Source: Eubacterium sp. (lineage in GTDB: Bacteria; Bacillota; Clostridia; Lachnospirales; Lachnospiraceae). Taken from it: 64,000 nucleotides of DNA. The translations under genes and the position numbers were made by a program. Location: contig JAILRB010000021.1 of the NCBI GenBank assembly GCA_024698585.1, positions 1 through 64,000 of the forward strand, written 5' to 3'. Shown one piece after another: positions 25,162 through 33,041 of the stretch. Position 1 is the stretch's first letter, and each line of letters begins with the position of its first letter. The notes below the pieces were generated by a model. That model was not told where the DNA came from. It saw only the letters and a program-made list of their open reading frames with translations, and ran no database searches.

Positions 25162-25530
25162 ATGCATTTTAACGAATCCTCAGAAGATTATTTAGAGACT
25201 ATTTTACTTCTCAGTAAAAAGTTACCTGTTGTACGTTCCGTGGATATTGCCAATGAGATGGGCTTCAAAAAATCCAGCGTCAGCATTGCAATGAAAAACT
25301 TGAGAAATAAAGAACATATTTCTGTAACCGATTCCGGTTTTATCACATTAACCGAATCCGGAAAGCAAATTGCCGAAATGGTTTATGAGCGTCATCAATT
25401 GCTGACGGAAATCCTGGTTAAACTTGGGGTACCTGAAGCAATTGCAGCTGAAGATGCGTGTCATATGGAGCACATCCTCAGCCAGGAATCTTTTGATGCC
25501 ATTAAAAAATATGTGAAAACCAAATTATAA
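25162..25530 (+). CDS. DtxR/IdeR-MntR family metal-dependent repressor
   Basis: 122-residue repressor with an N-terminal winged helix (VRSVDIANEMGFKKSSVSIA) and a dimerisation/metal domain. Candidate ligands are visible: Asp in SSEDYLETI, His in YERHQLLTEI, and CHMEH in EDACHMEHILS. The C-x-x-E-H pattern resembles iron-type DtxR/IdeR more than MntR. There is no C-terminal SH3/FeoA-like domain, as in the short MntR-type members. No transporter target lies beside it. ATG 25162 behind AAAGGA is preferred over TTG 25141. Inserted between asp23/acp and spoIIIA in the opposite direction. Confidence 0.85.
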   Translation: MHFNESSEDYLETILLLSKKLPVVRSVDIANEMGFKKSSVSIAMKNLRNKEHISVTDSGFITLTESGKQIAEMVYERHQLLTEILVKLGVPEAIAAEDACHMEHILSQESFDAIKKYVKTKL

Positions 25531-25541
25531 TGAAATCAGGT

Positions 25542-25566
25542 TAGCTGTTGTGTTTCACAACAGCTA
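25542..25566. terminator. Bidirectional terminator between the DtxR gene and spoIIIAH
   Basis: TAGCTGTTGTG-TTT-CACAACAGCTA, a perfect 11-bp stem, followed by TTCTTTT on the plus strand. It overlaps the last codon of convergent spoIIIAH. Confidence 0.8.
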
Positions 25567-26163
25567 TTCTTTTGCCGGAGTAATTGTGATTTGACCTGCC
25601 GAGAAACCGGTCTTTCGTTTTACCACATTCTCTATCTGCGTTTTCGCCTCATTATTCAATTCACTATCCGGAAGAATCACGTCCACCTGTTTTCCTGAAA
25701 TGGTAACCAGAATATTCTCATATCCTTTTGCCTTTAACAATTCCGTGATTCCATTTTCCTGTTCCATCTGTTCCTTCATTTCCACCATGGAACTTACCGC
25801 TTTTTCCTTTTCCTTAGAGGACAATTCTGTATTATCGATGATTTTCTGTAACTGCTCCATGTTTTGAGAACGAAGCTGTTCTTTTTCCATCCTCGCCTGT
25901 AGAATATGATTCCCCAGATTTGACTGATTGGTTAATACAGCAGCCCCCGGCTCCACTGTCGTCTCTTCGATACTTTCAATATCATCCTTGGATTCCAGCA
26001 AGGTGTCCTCTCCATACACCTCCTCATAAACCTGATTATCCGCCTGCTTCGCATTCTGGACGCTTTGTGGATTCTCATATGTATATTTTAAGTACCCTGC
26101 CACTGCAATGAGTACTGCCAATGCCGTTACAATCATTTGGTTTTTCTTAAATAGATTTTTCAT
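25564..26163 (-). CDS. spoIIIAH: Stage III sporulation protein AH
   Basis: Mother-cell component that reaches across the intermembrane space and binds forespore SpoIIQ to form the feeding-tube channel. One N-terminal membrane helix (MIVTALAVLIAVAGYLKYTY, about 10-29), a variable acidic stretch, then the EscJ/YscJ-like ring-building domain at the C-terminus (KAKGYENILVTISGKQVDVI, then EAKTQIENVVKRKTGF). Length 199. Last gene of the spoIIIA operon. Confidence 0.95.
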   Translation of the reverse strand: MKNLFKKNQMIVTALAVLIAVAGYLKYTYENPQSVQNAKQADNQVYEEVYGEDTLLESKDDIESIEETTVEPGAAVLTNQSNLGNHILQARMEKEQLRSQNMEQLQKIIDNTELSSKEKEKAVSSMVEMKEQMEQENGITELLKAKGYENILVTISGKQVDVILPDSELNNEAKTQIENVVKRKTGFSAGQITITPAKE

Positions 26164-26172
26164 AACTCCTCC

Positions 26173-26694
26173 TTATTTTTCCATGATTGCTATTTTATGT
26201 ATGGGAATATCAAATAATGCCTGCATCATATCTAGAATTTCTTTTTTTCTGCTCTGCTCGGAAATTCCTTTCCCGGAAATCGCAATTCCCTGAATTTGAG
26301 GATAGATTTCCTGTACCACATATGGTTTTTCTTCTTCTCCCTGCAAAATCACCGTTGTTTTTTTCATGGCTTCTTCGTCTTCCTGCTCTTCTTTTTTTTC
26401 CTGCCTCGTTCTGGTACTTTCCGTGTCTTCCTTCAGTATCTTTTCGGTTCCGTTTTTTAACGTAATCATCACCTTCACCTCCGATATTCCTTCCATTGAA
26501 TTCAATAAATCCGAAACCTTTTGTTCCAGATCCTCCGTATATGCTTCCATTTTTTGCACCGTGACTTCTTCCACTTCTTTTGCCGTGTCCTTTTTCTCAA
26601 TATCAATGTATGATACTCCAATAAGAATTATTCCTGCCAGAAAAAGAGTCACCAATCTTCCTTTCCCGTTTTTCACGAATTCAGAAATCTTCAT
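26173..26694 (-). CDS. spoIIIAG: Stage III sporulation protein AG
   Basis: Forms the large multimeric ring of the SpoIIIA-SpoIIQ channel. One membrane helix near residues 14-30 (LVTLFLAGIILIGVSYI), a lysine/glutamate-rich insert (EKKEEQEDEEAMKK) characteristic of SpoIIIAG, and flanking ring-building parts (LLNSMEGISEVKVMITLKNG, then EIYPQIQGIAISGKG, then ALFDIPIHKIAIMEK). Length 173. Overlaps spoIIIAF by 14 bp. Confidence 0.94.
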   Translation of the reverse strand: MKISEFVKNGKGRLVTLFLAGIILIGVSYIDIEKKDTAKEVEEVTVQKMEAYTEDLEQKVSDLLNSMEGISEVKVMITLKNGTEKILKEDTESTRTRQEKKEEQEDEEAMKKTTVILQGEEEKPYVVQEIYPQIQGIAISGKGISEQSRKKEILDMMQALFDIPIHKIAIMEK

Positions 26695-26974
26695 CGTTCC
26701 CCTCCATTCGTTCTATGATTTTATTCTCTAATTGTTCCCGTTCTTCCTGTAATTCTTCTTCCACCTCTACAGGCAAATCCCCCAGGGAATCCGTTACGAT
26801 GAAATTCTTTTCTTCCAGTTTCATCCATGGTCGGATTATCAGAAGAAGTAACAATAGCCCGGCAAACATTCGAATGTATTTTTCAAAAACAGATTTCGGG
26901 TAAAGATTTAAAATCATCGTCAGGCAAAGCATAAACATCACTACATTTTTGACATATTCCATAAAAAAATTCAT
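26681..26974 (-). CDS. spoIIIAF: Stage III sporulation protein AF
   Basis: 97 residues, shorter than the about 200 of B. subtilis SpoIIIAF. Two hydrophobic helices are present (NVVMFMLCLTMILNLYPKS, then MFAGLLLLLLIIRPW), followed by a short acidic tail that ends in overlap with spoIIIAG. The typical LYP..FEKYIRMFAGLLL..LI..P family pattern is clear; the soluble C-terminal ring domain appears reduced or lost. Confidence 0.88.
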   Translation of the reverse strand: MNFFMEYVKNVVMFMLCLTMILNLYPKSVFEKYIRMFAGLLLLLLIIRPWMKLEEKNFIVTDSLGDLPVEVEEELQEEREQLENKIIERMEGNDEDF

Positions 26975-26983
26975 CTTATCCTC

Positions 26984-28096
26984 CTATCGAATCATATTGG
27001 TGGAAATACAGATAATTACAATGCTAACTAAAAACAAAATAGAAACTCCGGCAATCATGGAGGCTATCATCTCAATGCTGTCTCCTGCAATCTGAATTCC
27101 GGAAATCATTCTTTGATCTGCCACCGGTTGCATAGACGCCGCCAGCAGTTGAATTGAGAAATGATACAGTTTCATTTTCACAAAAGGAATTCCACAAATT
27201 AATACAATAACAATCATAATCGTTCCCCCCATGGTATTTTTAATCAATCGCACCGAACCAAAAACAATTCCCGTATAGGAATCAATCCCGCTTCCCACTC
27301 CCGGTATGGAATTCATGATTTTATAGGTCAGTGTATTTTTTGATTCATCCAGTGCCGGCAAAATCATTGCCTGCAATAGATGAATTCCGGTTACCAATCC
27401 AATCAGAAACCGATTTCCTTTCACAATGATTTTCTTTAACAAGCCACACATTTTCGATAACAAATCTTCCTTCGAAAGATTGTTGACTAGTCCCAATGCC
27501 AGATAAATTTTGACCAGAGGAAGAAATACATGGAGAAATAGAAATTGGATGATTCCAATTACCACAAGAATCACCTGATAAAATCCAAGGGCGGATGCTT
27601 GTCCCGTAATGGAAACTGTCACAAAATAAACGGGGATCACTGCGCTGATATAGTTCACAGAAACTCGAAGAAACTCGCCCGCCATTCCGGAAACAAAGTC
27701 AAACAATGTTACCAATACGGAAATCACCGAAATGTAACAAATATAAAATGCCGTATCCGATACACTATCGTTTCCAAATACATGTAGAAAGTTTGTAAAA
27801 AATGCAGATACAATCAGGAGAATGAAAAGATTCAATATCAATTTTTTCACATAGGAGACATCACCAATTGTCTTTTTTCGAATCAGATTCACCAGTTCCA
27901 TCAATACTTCGCCCACATCCCCCTCTATAAGCTCCTTCATGATTTCCTTGGAATCTATTTCTTTCAGCCCATTGTCCCGCAAAACCCGGGAACTTTCCGT
28001 GAAATTTAAATCCTCTACAGTAAGCAGTTCCTCTCCCGCCACGATATTTCCAAACAGCAGCCAGATAAGAAATACCAGCAACAATCCTTTTTTCAT
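26984..28096 (-). CDS. spoIIIAE: Stage III sporulation protein AE
   Basis: Polytopic membrane component of the SpoIIIA complex. N-terminal signal (LLLVFLIWLLFGNIVAGEE), a short soluble region, then about seven membrane helices, with the conserved GLVTGIHLLQAMILPALDE, IPGVGSGIDSYTGIVFGSV and AGDSIEMIASMIAGVSILF segments. Length 370. Overlaps spoIIIAD by 4 bp. Confidence 0.95.
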   Translation of the reverse strand: MKKGLLLVFLIWLLFGNIVAGEELLTVEDLNFTESSRVLRDNGLKEIDSKEIMKELIEGDVGEVLMELVNLIRKKTIGDVSYVKKLILNLFILLIVSAFFTNFLHVFGNDSVSDTAFYICYISVISVLVTLFDFVSGMAGEFLRVSVNYISAVIPVYFVTVSITGQASALGFYQVILVVIGIIQFLFLHVFLPLVKIYLALGLVNNLSKEDLLSKMCGLLKKIIVKGNRFLIGLVTGIHLLQAMILPALDESKNTLTYKIMNSIPGVGSGIDSYTGIVFGSVRLIKNTMGGTIMIVIVLICGIPFVKMKLYHFSIQLLAASMQPVADQRMISGIQIAGDSIEMIASMIAGVSILFLVSIVIICISTNMIR

Positions 28097-28473
28097 TTCA
28101 ACAATTCCCCTATCAGTTCCACAATTCCGGAAAAGACCGGAAGACTCATTACCAGAATCGATATTTTCCCAAAAACCTGAACCTGTTTTGCCAAGGTCTG
28201 AAACCCACAGTCCGCAGAAATATCCGAAGCAATTTCCGCTACAAAGGCAATTCCCGTAATCTTCATCAATATTTTGAAATACTCCTGTTCCACATTTCCC
28301 ATCTCACTCATGCGATTCAACAGTTCCATAATGGTTTCTATTCCTTTCAGGGAATAAAAGAAAATAATTATGCATCCGCATAAGGACAGGTAGATGGCAT
28401 ATTCTGTTTTGATTGCCTTTATCTGCACCGCTAAAAGAGATGTTACAATCCCTAGAATTCCAATAATTAACAT
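28093..28473 (-). CDS. spoIIIAD: Stage III sporulation protein AD
   Basis: 126-residue membrane protein with three to four helices (MLIIGILGIVTSLLAVQIK, then YAIYLSLCGCIIIFFYSL). Family motif KITGIAFVAEIASDISADCG and VQVFGKISILVMSLPVF. ATG 28473 behind GGGGAAGGA is chosen; the longer frame would start inside spoIIIAC. Confidence 0.94.
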   Translation of the reverse strand: MLIIGILGIVTSLLAVQIKAIKTEYAIYLSLCGCIIIFFYSLKGIETIMELLNRMSEMGNVEQEYFKILMKITGIAFVAEIASDISADCGFQTLAKQVQVFGKISILVMSLPVFSGIVELIGELLK

Positions 28474-28483
28474 ATCCTTCCCC

Positions 28484-28678
28484 TTACAACGCAAACAGCT
28501 TCTTAATTGTGGAAAACAGATCGTAGATGTAAGGAACAATCCACATCAAAACCAGAATCAATCCTGCCAGACTTGTTAAAAATGCCTGTTCTTCCCTGCC
28601 ACTATGCTTTAAAATCTGCCCCACAACGGAAACAATCATTCCGACTGCCGCAATTTTAAAAATCAAACTAATTTCCAT
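28484..28678 (-). CDS. spoIIIAC: Stage III sporulation protein AC
   Basis: 64-residue protein with two membrane helices, closely following the family (ISLIFKIAAVGMIVSVVGQI, then LKHSGREEQAFLTSLAGLIL). Nine base pairs after spoIIIAB and ten before spoIIIAD. Confidence 0.95.
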   Translation of the reverse strand: MEISLIFKIAAVGMIVSVVGQILKHSGREEQAFLTSLAGLILVLMWIVPYIYDLFSTIKKLFAL

Positions 28679-28687
28679 ACTTCTCCA

Positions 28688-29197
28688 TTAGACTAAAATA
28701 ATACCTACCATCACGCCTCCCAGAATTCCCAGAGACGTGTACAGTTTACATTTTTCCTTTTCTTCCTTTTTCAGTTCCAGATGCAGTAACGATAACTTGT
28801 TCTGGAAGAATTCAATTTGCCGGATTTGTGTCTCCCGGTGGTTTTCTCCTAATTGCCCTCCCACTTCTGTGATGATTTTCAATTCTTTGGACGTAAGAAC
28901 CGATGGTCCCAAAACCTCATCTACAGAGATTTTCCATGCATCTTTCAGGGCTTGTCCTTCCTTCATGTGTTTTATGATGTTCTTAAAAAAAATGCCATAA
29001 TAAGAATCCGAAGAAAGATTGTTTAAGATTTCCTGAATCTCCTCATTGTTATAAGCCACATTTCCTTTCAATTCTTCCAGATGCAACAGGAACCGCTCCA
29101 CATAAAGAATTCGCTTTCGATAATTATTCCTTAATGTGAAGCCGTAAATTCCTCCGCTAACCGAGATGAGCAATGCTCCAACTCCTCGCAAAAACAT
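28688..29197 (-). CDS. spoIIIAB: Stage III sporulation protein AB
   Basis: 169 residues. N-terminal membrane helix (RGVGALLISVSGGIYGF), a soluble helical domain (LHLEELKGNVAYNNEEIQEI, then LKIITEVGGQLGENHRETQI) and a C-terminal membrane helix (LYTSLGILGGVMVGIIL), the usual SpoIIIAB layout that resembles type II secretion GspF. ATG 29197 follows AAAGGGGG. It begins 67 bp inside the 3' end of spoIIIAA. Confidence 0.94.
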   Translation of the reverse strand: MFLRGVGALLISVSGGIYGFTLRNNYRKRILYVERFLLHLEELKGNVAYNNEEIQEILNNLSSDSYYGIFFKNIIKHMKEGQALKDAWKISVDEVLGPSVLTSKELKIITEVGGQLGENHRETQIRQIEFFQNKLSLLHLELKKEEKEKCKLYTSLGILGGVMVGIILV

Positions 29198-30027
29198 TGA
29201 TATCGCCCCCTTTCCCCAATTAGGATTTTTAAAGAAAACCGTCGAAACAGACTTTCTCCCATTTTTCTCTGAACCCATTTCAGGTCTGTTCCATGAATCG
29301 TGGCAAACACTACGGTTCCGCTGTTCATTGCCCATTGTATCGCTTCCATATCCCCTTCTTCACCTAACTCGTCCACTGCAATCACCTTCGGTCCCATACT
29401 CCTGACAGAACGAATAATACCGTCAACCTTGTCCATACCGGTCATGACATCCGTTCGAATGCCTAAGGGAATCTGCGGGATGCCATGATATGCACCGGAA
29501 ATTTCATTTCTTTCATCAATAACCACAATGCTTGTCCCTGGAATCCCATCACTACACTTTTGAACCAGGCTGCGAAGTAAAGTTGTTTTCCCCATTCCGG
29601 GAGCAGATATGATTAAAGTATTTCTGATTTGATTATTCATGGATACTTTTTCCAATAATTCATCTCCATAGTTTTCGAATCGTCTACAGATTCGAATATT
29701 CATAAATCGGATATGTCTGATTCCACATAAGCTTCCATCTTTCACCGTTCCCTCTCCAGCCAGTCCAATGCGATGACCTCCCTCCACGGTAATATATCCA
29801 TCTTTCATTTCTCGTTCATATGCATACAAGGAATAATTCGTGATTTTATTTAAGATTTCCTTGAGCATTTTTTCCGTGATTGGAATCTCCGGAACAATTT
29901 TTTCTCCTGCCACACCTTCTAAAATCAATGGCTGATGAATTCGTAATCGTATTTCCACCAATTCCTTCCAATAAACTTGCACAACCTCTTCTATTTCCCT
30001 TGGGATATATTTTTTTAAGTTTTCCAT
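29131..30027 (-). CDS. spoIIIAA: Stage III sporulation protein AA (ATPase)
   Basis: Secretion-type ATPase of the SpoIIIA complex, related to GspE/VirB11. Walker A APGMGKTTLLR near residue 155, Walker B-like VIAVDELGEEGDMEAI near 220, and ATIHGTDLK after it. The N-terminal half has the SpoIIIAA pattern ILNKITNYSLYAYEREMKDG followed by GYITVEGGHRIGL. Start ATG 30027 behind AGGAGAG. The last 21 codons overlap spoIIIAB in another frame. First gene of an eight-gene operon headed by a SigE promoter. Confidence 0.95.
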   Translation of the reverse strand: MENLKKYIPREIEEVVQVYWKELVEIRLRIHQPLILEGVAGEKIVPEIPITEKMLKEILNKITNYSLYAYEREMKDGYITVEGGHRIGLAGEGTVKDGSLCGIRHIRFMNIRICRRFENYGDELLEKVSMNNQIRNTLIISAPGMGKTTLLRSLVQKCSDGIPGTSIVVIDERNEISGAYHGIPQIPLGIRTDVMTGMDKVDGIIRSVRSMGPKVIAVDELGEEGDMEAIQWAMNSGTVVFATIHGTDLKWVQRKMGESLFRRFSLKILIGERGRYQCFCEELEHCSSRLAEEFTASH

Positions 30028-30045
30028 TCTATCTCTCCTAAAAAA

Positions 30046-30073
30046 TATATATGATATAAATATCAAAATATTC
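30046..30073 (-). promoter_or_regulatory. SigE-type promoter of the spoIIIA operon
   Basis: Minus strand: GAATATT (30067-30073) matches the SigE -35 GHATATT, then 13 nt, then CATATATA (30046-30053) matching most of the -10 CATACAHT. It is about 20 bp before the spoIIIAA start. In B. subtilis this operon is transcribed by SigE in the mother cell. Confidence 0.7.
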
Positions 30074-30133
30074 TTGTTTACTTTTTAAATGTATCGTTGT
30101 AAACTTCTATGTGGAAAGGAAAGCATATACATT

Positions 30134-31177
30134 ATGAATAGAAAAAAAAGACATTTGTATTTTTTAATAGGTTCGACTTTTGTAATGCTATTACTGATAC
30201 AGGTTTTCATGGATGACCTCTTAATTAACCAGTCATCTCCGGAACCAGTCGTTAAGAAAAAGAAAGTGGTAACGGTTGAAGAAACCACTGTTTCGAAACC
30301 GAACTTCAACCCGGTGCTCAGTATTACTCTTGACCGGACGATTCTTTATTTAAACCCAAACGATCAACGAAAAATTTATGCAGAAATTGCTTACGATACA
30401 AAAAATCCATTCCAGAAAGAAGCCTACTCTTACAGTAGTTCCAATGAAGCCGTTGCAACCGTATCACAGGATGGTGTTGTTACCGGTGTTGCCAACGGAG
30501 ACGCGGTAATTACTTTAGAGTCAGAAAGCGGAGAAATTGCTGCGCACTGCAGTGTCACTGTAAAACGAACAAAATATCTTGCTATCACTTTCGATGATGG
30601 ACCGGGGCCTTATACTGATAAACTGGTTGACGGACTGGTAAAATACAACAGTCGTGCCACTTTTTTCATTCTTGGATATAATCTGGAGAATTATCCGGAA
30701 CAGCTCAAGAAAGAATATCAGGCACATATGGAAATCGGCAGTCATACCTATAACCATAAAGATTTGAAAAACGCGAAAAAGAAAACAATCAAGCAGGAAA
30801 TTACATCCAATGCTGCATTGATTTATTCAACCATTGGTTCTTATCCAACACTTCTGCGTCCACCATACGGTGTGATTAAAGATGCGCTTTGTTCTCAAAG
30901 TTCCACTCCGATTATTTTATGGTCTGTGGATACCGAAGATTGGGAACATCAGGATACCAACTATTTATACAAGTATTTAAAGAGACATGCAGCCGAAGGG
31001 GAAATCATTTTAATGCATGACATTCACGAAAAAAGTGTGGCTGGATTTTTAAAAGCGTTGCCGGATTTAATTGGAGAAGGTTATGAATTTGTTACAGTCA
31101 GCGAACTATATCAATTAAAAAAACGTCCATTGGAAGCAGGAAAGGTTTATTATGGACCAAACCTGAAAAACAAATAA
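30134..31177 (+). CDS. Polysaccharide deacetylase with N-terminal Ig-like (Big2) domain
   Basis: Membrane-anchored (TM about residues 9-27) or secreted enzyme. A Big2-type domain follows (LDRTILYLNPNDQRKIYAEI, then SSNEAVATVSQDGVVTGVANG). The NodB (CE4) domain has all metal and catalytic motifs: TFDDGPGPY, GSHTYNH (HxxxH ligands), RPPYG and the late LMHDIH. Members remove N-acetyl groups from peptidoglycan or other amino-sugar polymers; the substrate cannot be told. Start ATG 30134 preferred for the following signal anchor. Divergent from spoIIIA. Confidence 0.9.
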   Translation: MNRKKRHLYFLIGSTFVMLLLIQVFMDDLLINQSSPEPVVKKKKVVTVEETTVSKPNFNPVLSITLDRTILYLNPNDQRKIYAEIAYDTKNPFQKEAYSYSSSNEAVATVSQDGVVTGVANGDAVITLESESGEIAAHCSVTVKRTKYLAITFDDGPGPYTDKLVDGLVKYNSRATFFILGYNLENYPEQLKKEYQAHMEIGSHTYNHKDLKNAKKKTIKQEITSNAALIYSTIGSYPTLLRPPYGVIKDALCSQSSTPIILWSVDTEDWEHQDTNYLYKYLKRHAAEGEIILMHDIHEKSVAGFLKALPDLIGEGYEFVTVSELYQLKKRPLEAGKVYYGPNLKNK

Positions 31178-31179
31178 GA

Positions 31180-31214
31180 AAACGACCTGAAATCATTATG
31201 ACTTCAGGTCGTTT
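31180..31214. terminator. Bidirectional terminator, deacetylase/rlmH
   Basis: AAACGACCTGAA and TTCAGGTCGTTT form a 12-bp stem with an 11-nt loop, followed by CCTTTT on the plus strand. It lies between convergent genes. Confidence 0.8.
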
Positions 31215-31236
31215 CCTTTTACTCTTTGTGGAACAG

Positions 31237-31716
31237 TTATTTATGATAAGGTTCTTTATGAATAATCCGATAACTCCGATAAATCTGCTCTAAAAGAATT
31301 ACTCGCATTAATTGGTGCGGAAAAGTCATCTTCGAAAAACTCAGGGAATAATCTGCACGCTTAGAAACACATTCATGAAGTCCCAAAGACCCACCGATGA
31401 CAAAGACAATATGGCTGGTACCATGGATTCCCAGCTGATTGATTTTATCCGATAATTCAACGGAATCCAGATTTTTTCCAAGGATTTCCAATGAAATCAC
31501 ATAACTACTATCCGGAATATTTTTTAAAATTCGTTCCGCTTCCTTCTCCTTAATGAGATTCATTTCCGTTTCCGTGCTGTTTTCCTGTGTTTTCTCATCT
31601 GCCACCTGAACAATTTCCAGCTTACAATACGATGATAATCTCTTGGCATATTCGTCAATGGCATCCCGATAAAATTTTTCTTTTATTTTTCCTACAGCAA
31701 TTACTGTTATTTTCAC
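31237..31716 (-). CDS. rlmH: 23S rRNA pseudouridine-1915 N3-methyltransferase
   Basis: SPOUT-class (knotted) SAM methyltransferase that modifies pseudouridine 1915 in helix 69 of 23S rRNA. Diagnostic end: FVIGGSLGLHECVSKRADYS, then FSKMTFPHQLMRVILLEQIY, then RIIHKEPYHK. Length of 159 is exact for the family. Confidence 0.96.
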   Translation of the reverse strand: MKITVIAVGKIKEKFYRDAIDEYAKRLSSYCKLEIVQVADEKTQENSTETEMNLIKEKEAERILKNIPDSSYVISLEILGKNLDSVELSDKINQLGIHGTSHIVFVIGGSLGLHECVSKRADYSLSFSKMTFPHQLMRVILLEQIYRSYRIIHKEPYHK

Positions 31717-31772
31717 TTTCTTTTACTCCTTCTTTCAACGCTTCACTTCTGCGTATTATACCATATCCTTCC

Positions 31773-31801
31773 TTGTGAGAACAGTAACTTTGTTATATAA
31801 T
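31773..31801 (+). promoter_or_regulatory. SigA-type promoter of the 183-aa membrane protein gene
   Basis: TTGTGA (31773-31778), 17 nt, TATAAT (31796-31801), 45 bp before the start codon. Confidence 0.6.
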
Positions 31802-31846
31802 ATCCCTATGAAAACTTAGCTGTGAAAACAGCAGATAGGAGATTCT

Positions 31847-32398
31847 ATGGACGAACAATTACAACATGAAACAGAAGATTCCCTTGACTTTGCAGTCTTA
31901 ACGGAAGAAAAAAGCACTGCTTACACGAAATTGTCAGTGAAGTATGAGGATGTCATGTCTTCTGCCACCACGATGCTTTTTGTGGGAATTGCAGGACTTA
32001 TTTTTTTAGTGTTAGTCTACTTAAAGGTAATCCCGATTCCAATCAACGAATCCACCGGATGGCTTTTTGATTTAGTCATGGGCTTAATTTTTGTCGGTTT
32101 CATCATTGGAGGAATCATTTCTTTCCTTCGTGCGAAACAGTTAAAGGTGGATGCCGATGCTGAAGATCAGTTGATTGAGGAAATCTTAACCTGGGCAGAT
32201 GCAAACATTAGCAAAGACACATTGGATGAAGGCCTTGATTGTTCACAGCCGGAAGAAATTCTTTATTTTTCCCGTCAGGACCGAATCAAGGATTCCTTAA
32301 TGCACGCCTTTGAAACTGCAGACGAACCACTGCTTGATGATTTATCAGAAACTGTTTATCAGAAATTATATGAATCAGAAACGAATTCTGAACAATAA
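31847..32398 (+). CDS. Hypothetical two-helix membrane protein
   Basis: 183 residues with two membrane helices (about 41-59 and 72-94) forming a short hairpin. Both soluble ends are acidic, and the C-terminal part (about 100-183) is predicted cytosolic, with EEILTWADANISKDTLD and IKDSLMHAFETADEPLLDDL. No family motif is recognised, although comparable proteins seem common in Lachnospiraceae. AGGAGA lies 6 nt before the ATG. It has its own promoter and terminator, so it is a single-gene unit. Confidence 0.75.
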   Translation: MDEQLQHETEDSLDFAVLTEEKSTAYTKLSVKYEDVMSSATTMLFVGIAGLIFLVLVYLKVIPIPINESTGWLFDLVMGLIFVGFIIGGIISFLRAKQLKVDADAEDQLIEEILTWADANISKDTLDEGLDCSQPEEILYFSRQDRIKDSLMHAFETADEPLLDDLSETVYQKLYESETNSEQ

Positions 32399-32421
32399 AA
32401 AAAGCCGTTAAGGCTTTTTTT
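32397..32421. terminator. Bidirectional terminator after the 183-aa protein gene
   Basis: AAAAAAAGCC-GTTAA-GGCTTTTTTT, with T-runs on both strands, between convergent genes. Confidence 0.85.
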
Positions 32422-32427
32422 ATTTGC

Positions 32428-32973
32428 TTATTCTAAATTTTCATCGTAAATGGCTCTGCATCCACCAATAAATTTTGCACGGGTTCTGGCAGATAATACA
32501 TTCGCTTCCCCAATCTTGTTATGTTCCAGACGAACCGGTACAGCAACTTTTTTCAAATGCATACCGATCAAGGTTCCTCCGATATCGATTCCTGCATCCG
32601 CCTTGATTTCTTCCACGGCTACAGGGTTCTTAAATGTATGATAAGCTGTGGTTGCAAAAGAACCTCCTGCTTTCGGCTGAGGTACCACGTTAACCGGCTC
32701 TGCGAAAGGAACCGCCTCTTTCTCCACAATAATCGCTCTATTTAAGTGTTCACAGCACTGTGCTGCAAGATAAATTCCCTTCTCCTGAAGCACGGAATAA
32801 ATCCCGGAAAAAACAGCCTTTGCCGCATCCAGATTCGAGTTGCTTCCAATCTTATCGCCACAAACTTCGCTGGAAGAACATCCTACGACAAAAATATCTC
32901 CCTGTTTTAATCCTGCCTTTTCACAAAGTTCCCTTGTTACACTTTCAGCCTGAACTTTTAACTCATCCAACAT
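32428..32973 (-). CDS. UPF0340/TIGR01440 family protein
   Basis: 181 residues. Conserved family segments: GDIFVVGCSSSEVCGDKIGS, then YLAAQCCEHLNRAIIVEKEA, then ADAGIDIGGTLIGMHLKKVA. YwlG of Bacillus belongs here; no biochemical function is established. Cytosolic, with no membrane segment. Confidence 0.88.
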   Translation of the reverse strand: MLDELKVQAESVTRELCEKAGLKQGDIFVVGCSSSEVCGDKIGSNSNLDAAKAVFSGIYSVLQEKGIYLAAQCCEHLNRAIIVEKEAVPFAEPVNVVPQPKAGGSFATTAYHTFKNPVAVEEIKADAGIDIGGTLIGMHLKKVAVPVRLEHNKIGEANVLSARTRAKFIGGCRAIYDENLE

Positions 32974-33041
32974 ATTTGTATCTCCTTTTGTGCTTTCTAA
33001 AGATTCAGTTAAAACTTACTTCACCTATATACTTTATCACT

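Noticed and set aside
29197-29335. Longer SpoIIIAB start
   Set aside because: The extra codons lie wholly inside spoIIIAA and lack family similarity; the inner ATG has a strong GGGGG site.
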